A stretch of DNA of 10,000 nt from Larkinella insperata (GTDB lineage Bacteria; Bacteroidota; Bacteroidia; Cytophagales; Spirosomataceae). How positions within the stretch are numbered: position 1 is the first letter of the stretch; each line of letters starts with the position of its first letter. The notes beneath the pieces are model-generated. The model made no database searches. It was not told the DNA's origin and worked only from the letters and a program-made list of their open reading frames with translations. Below, piece by piece: positions 7,455-10,000 of this stretch. Where the stretch lies: positions 2,050,001-2,060,000 of the forward strand of contig NZ_CP110973.1 in assembly GCF_026248825.1 (NCBI RefSeq), written 5' to 3'. Position numbers and translations under genes: made by a program.

Positions 7455-8098
7455 AAGTAAAAGTCTGTGGAATGCGGGATTCCGATAACATTCGTGAATT
7501 GCTCGCCCTGACACCCGATTTTATGGGGTTTATTTTTTACGACAAATCTCTTCGATTTGTTGGAGATGAATTGGAGGCCGACTTGCTCAAGTCGTTTCCG
7601 CGCAGCACAAAAAAGGTAGGGGTGTTCGTTAACGCCAGCCCGGACTACATTCTGCGTACTGTAAAGAAGTACGATCTGCAATACGTTCAGCTGCACGGTA
7701 ACGAGACGCCGGACTTCTGCCGAAACCTGCGAAACCGGGGTGTTAGCATTATTAAGGCATTTGCCGTTGATGAATCATTCAACTTCAGCATGATCAACAA
7801 CTACAAACCGTCCTGCGATTTCTTCCTGTTCGATGCGAAAGGAGAACAAGCCGGCGGTAACGGTATTGCGTTTGACTGGGGTCTGATGAGCCGCTACGAC
7901 AACGAAAAGCCGTTCTTCATCAGTGGAGGAATCGACGCAAGTACCCTCAATTCATTGGAAAAGCTGAAGCAGCTGAAGCTCTACGGAGTTGACATCAACA
8001 GCAAAGTAGAATTAAGCCCCGGATTGAAAGATGCGGTTTCCGTGAAAGCTGTCATTACTGGCTTGAAACCCGTCGAAGAAGAGGAAACCGTCATTTAA
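7451..8098 (+). CDS. trpF: Phosphoribosylanthranilate isomerase
   Basis: This 215-residue TIM-barrel enzyme carries out the Amadori rearrangement of phosphoribosyl-anthranilate, feeding TrpC. The general base C6 lies in KVCGMRD (4-10) and the general acid D128 in FLFDAKGEQAGG. Other family motifs are VQLHGNE (79-85), GGNG (135-138, usually GGTG), ISGGI (157-161) and GVDINSKVELSPGLKD (179-194), which includes the phosphate site. It overlaps trpC by 4 nt. The acidic tail EEEETVI is an ordinary variable end. A 163-nt gap separates it from trpB. Confidence 0.97.
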   Translation: MKVKVCGMRDSDNIRELLALTPDFMGFIFYDKSLRFVGDELEADLLKSFPRSTKKVGVFVNASPDYILRTVKKYDLQYVQLHGNETPDFCRNLRNRGVSIIKAFAVDESFNFSMINNYKPSCDFFLFDAKGEQAGGNGIAFDWGLMSRYDNEKPFFISGGIDASTLNSLEKLKQLKLYGVDINSKVELSPGLKDAVSVKAVITGLKPVEEEETVI

Positions 8099-8126
8099 CC
8101 GGAACTAAATGAAATAACTATACTTT

Positions 8127-8153
8127 CCGAGACAGTCAAAAACTGTCTCCCGG
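8127..8153 (+). other. Hairpin in the trpF-trpB gap
   Basis: Bases 8129-8136 (gagacagt) pair perfectly with 8142-8149 (actgtctc) around a 5-nt loop. Two flanking C-G pairs (8127-8128 with 8152-8153) can be added across a bulge. Only four Ts follow (8156-8159), so it is a poor intrinsic terminator. It may instead mark an mRNA processing point or partial terminator. The rest of the gap (8154-8261) holds no recognisable promoter box. Confidence 0.5.
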
Positions 8154-8261
8154 GCTTTTCTGCCTTTAATAAATCCGTAGTAACACGTAAAACGGCAGGT
8201 GTTGAGACCAAAAGTTGGTTGGATGCGATTAGATGTTACTGCATACTTGTTTTTGAGTACA

Positions 8262-9464
8262 ATGGAAACTACAGAAGTAAAATCAGCTTACCAGGTCGAC
8301 GACCGCGGCTATTACGGAACATTTGGTGGAGCGTATATTCCGGAAATGTTGTATCCCAACGTGGAGGAACTGCGTCAGAATTACCTCTCCATTATTGCCG
8401 ATCCCTCTTTTCAGCGTGAGTTTCGGGAACTACTGACAGATTATGTCGGGCGTCCAACACCCCTTTTTCACGCTCGCCGTCTGTCAGAAACTTATAACAC
8501 AACCGTGTACCTAAAGCGGGAGGATCTCTGTCATACGGGTGCCCACAAAGTCAACAATACCATTGGGCAAATATTGGTAGCCAAGCGGCTGGGTAAAAAG
8601 CGGATTGTTGCCGAAACCGGCGCAGGCCAGCACGGTGTCGCTACCGCAACCGTATGTGCGCTCATGGGGTTGGAGTGTATTGTGTACATGGGCAGCATTG
8701 ACATGGAGCGCCAGAAGCCCAATGTTGATCGGATGCGGATGCTCGGCGCCAGTGTGGTTCCGGCCACCAGCGGTAGTCAGACGCTCAAAGATGCCACCAA
8801 CGAGGCCATGCGGCACTGGATCAACAATCCGGTCGATACGCACTATGTCATTGGTTCGGTGGTAGGGCCGCACCCGTACCCCGATATGGTGGCTCGTTTT
8901 CAATCCGTTATATCGGAAGAGGTTCGTAAACAATTACACGAAAAAACGGGTCAATCCAATCCTAACTATGTCATTGCCTGCGTAGGTGGAGGAAGTAACG
9001 CAGCCGGCGCATTTTATCACTACCTGGATCAACCAACCGTACAGCTCATTGCGGCCGAAGCGGCTGGTCAGGGAATAGCAACCGGTCATTCAGCCGCTAC
9101 AACAGCGTTGGGAAAACCCGGTATCTTACACGGGAGCAGCACCATTTTGATGCAAACCGAAGACGGGCAGGTTGTTGAACCGTATTCGATCTCCGCCGGG
9201 TTAGACTATCCCGGCATTGGCCCCATGCACGCCCACCTGTTTGCTTCCGGACGTGGGACCTTCTACTCCATTACGGATCAGGAAGCGCTGAATGCTGCTT
9301 TTGAGCTGAGCCGTCTGGAAGGTATCATTCCAGCCCTGGAATCTTCGCACGCATTAGCTTGTATTCCTAAACTGAAAGCAGGCCCGGACGAGGTGACGGT
9401 CATCTGCCTTTCCGGTCGGGGAGACAAAGACCTAGCCGCCTACACAGCCCATCTTCCAAAGTAA
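8262..9464 (+). CDS. trpB: Tryptophan synthase beta chain
   Basis: The PLP-dependent subunit condenses indole with L-serine to give L-tryptophan, working in an alpha2-beta2 complex with TrpA that channels indole. Counting from ATG 8262 it has 400 residues, close to the usual 397. The PLP lysine is K96 in TGAHKVNN. E118 in AETGAGQHG is the catalytic acid, GGGSN (242-246) binds the PLP phosphate, and S384 in LSGRGDKD meets the pyridine nitrogen. The frame is open back to GTG 8199, with an ATG at 8223. I chose 8262 because it puts about 16 residues before the conserved GYYGTFGGAYIPEMLYPN, as in relatives. It is the TrpB1 type that partners TrpA. Confidence 0.96.
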   Translation: METTEVKSAYQVDDRGYYGTFGGAYIPEMLYPNVEELRQNYLSIIADPSFQREFRELLTDYVGRPTPLFHARRLSETYNTTVYLKREDLCHTGAHKVNNTIGQILVAKRLGKKRIVAETGAGQHGVATATVCALMGLECIVYMGSIDMERQKPNVDRMRMLGASVVPATSGSQTLKDATNEAMRHWINNPVDTHYVIGSVVGPHPYPDMVARFQSVISEEVRKQLHEKTGQSNPNYVIACVGGGSNAAGAFYHYLDQPTVQLIAAEAAGQGIATGHSAATTALGKPGILHGSSTILMQTEDGQVVEPYSISAGLDYPGIGPMHAHLFASGRGTFYSITDQEALNAAFELSRLEGIIPALESSHALACIPKLKAGPDEVTVICLSGRGDKDLAAYTAHLPK

Positions 9465-9537
9465 GTCTGAATCCTTGAGAAACACCATCCGCCCCCGAAC
9501 CGGCGGACGAAAGTTCCATTTTCTAACTACAACGGCC

Positions 9538-10000
9538 ATGAACCGCATTACCGAGTTATTTCAGCATAAACCCAACCAAGTTTTGAACGTTTACTTTACC
9601 GCCGGTTTTCCGCAACTAAACGATACCGTGCCGATTCTGGAAACGTTACAGCAGGCCGGAGTAGATATTATTGAAATAGGAATGCCGTACTCGGATCCGG
9701 TTGCCGATGGTGAAACGATTCAACAGAGCAATCAAAAAGCCCTGAACAATGGCATGACACTGCGCATTTTATTTGACCAGTTGAAGGGAATTCGGGAAAA
9801 AGTTAAAGTGCCTATTCTACTGATGGGCTACTTAAATCCCGTGGTTCAGTTTGGCGTTGAAGAGTTCTGTCGGAAATGCGCCGAGGTTGGTGTAGATGGA
9901 ATTATTGTGCCTGATTTGCCCATCGACGTCTACGAGCGAGATTACAAATCAATATTTGACCGGTATAATCTGCTGAACATATTTCTAATAACTCCCCAGA
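9538..10000 (+). CDS. trpA: Tryptophan synthase alpha chain, N-terminal part (runs off window)
   Basis: This TIM-barrel subunit splits indole-3-glycerol phosphate into indole and glyceraldehyde 3-phosphate and passes the indole to TrpB. The first 154 codons are present, a little over half the usual 260 or so. The start motif YFTAGFP is at 19-25. Catalytic E46 and D57 lie in IEIGMPYSDPVADG, spaced 11 apart as E49 and D60 are in E. coli. VPDLP is at 124-128. Position 59 is Glu in ADGETIQ, where many relatives have Pro. ATG 9538 follows trpB by 73 nt, a gap holding only a small 6-bp GC hairpin (9488-9493 with 9502-9507) without a T-run. The frame is open to the last base, so the gene continues beyond 10000. 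Confidence 0.96.
   Translation, partial: MNRITELFQHKPNQVLNVYFTAGFPQLNDTVPILETLQQAGVDIIEIGMPYSDPVADGETIQQSNQKALNNGMTLRILFDQLKGIREKVKVPILLMGYLNPVVQFGVEEFCRKCAEVGVDGIIVPDLPIDVYERDYKSIFDRYNLLNIFLITPQ

Noticed and set aside
8199..8261. N-terminal extension of trpB from GTG 8199 or ATG 8223
   Set aside because: The extra residues lie ahead of the usual TrpB start, and ATG 8262 gives the normal family length.
2995..8933. Antisense and out-of-frame open frames inside the trp genes
   Set aside because: Each overlaps a gene with clear catalytic motifs and shows no domain of its own.

Overview
The window appears to come from a member of the Bacteroidota, probably of the order Cytophagales (a Spirosoma/Larkinella-like lineage). 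This is inferred from the style of the 23S rRNA, a Bacteroidota-type promoter box, the lack of Shine-Dalgarno sequences, the protein motifs and mid-range GC. I cannot confirm the genus without a search. Everything reads left to right on the + strand.

Region 1 (1-2566) is the end of a ribosomal RNA operon. It holds the 3' three quarters of a 23S rRNA gene, a spacer of about 110 nt, a 5S rRNA and a strong intrinsic terminator. The long reading frames in this stretch are artefacts of rRNA.

Region 2 (2567-2853) is compact and the most interesting part. A promoter-like TAnnTTTG box sits just before a tRNA-Pro(CGG) gene. Only 25 nt after the tRNA, a 27-codon leader reading frame begins that carries three consecutive Trp codons. 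It is followed by a perfect intrinsic terminator ending 22 nt before trpE. A 9-bp perfect alternative pairing inside this leader would disrupt the terminator. Together these are all the parts of a ribosome-mediated tryptophan attenuator. No terminator separates the tRNA from the leader, so the tRNA and the trp operon may share a transcript.

Region 3 (2854-10000) is a complete-looking tryptophan operon in the order trpE-trpG-X-trpD-trpC-trpF-trpB-trpA, with trpA running off the window. TrpE and TrpG make anthranilate from chorismate and glutamine. TrpD adds the phosphoribosyl group, TrpF isomerises, TrpC closes the indole ring, and TrpA/TrpB release indole and join it to serine. The extra gene X overlaps trpG by 4 nt and encodes a protein with a methyltransferase-like (SAM-binding) fold whose role in the operon is unknown. 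The 163-nt gap between trpF and trpB contains a hairpin and is the only large break in the operon.

I saw no mobile elements, CRISPR arrays or broken genes.
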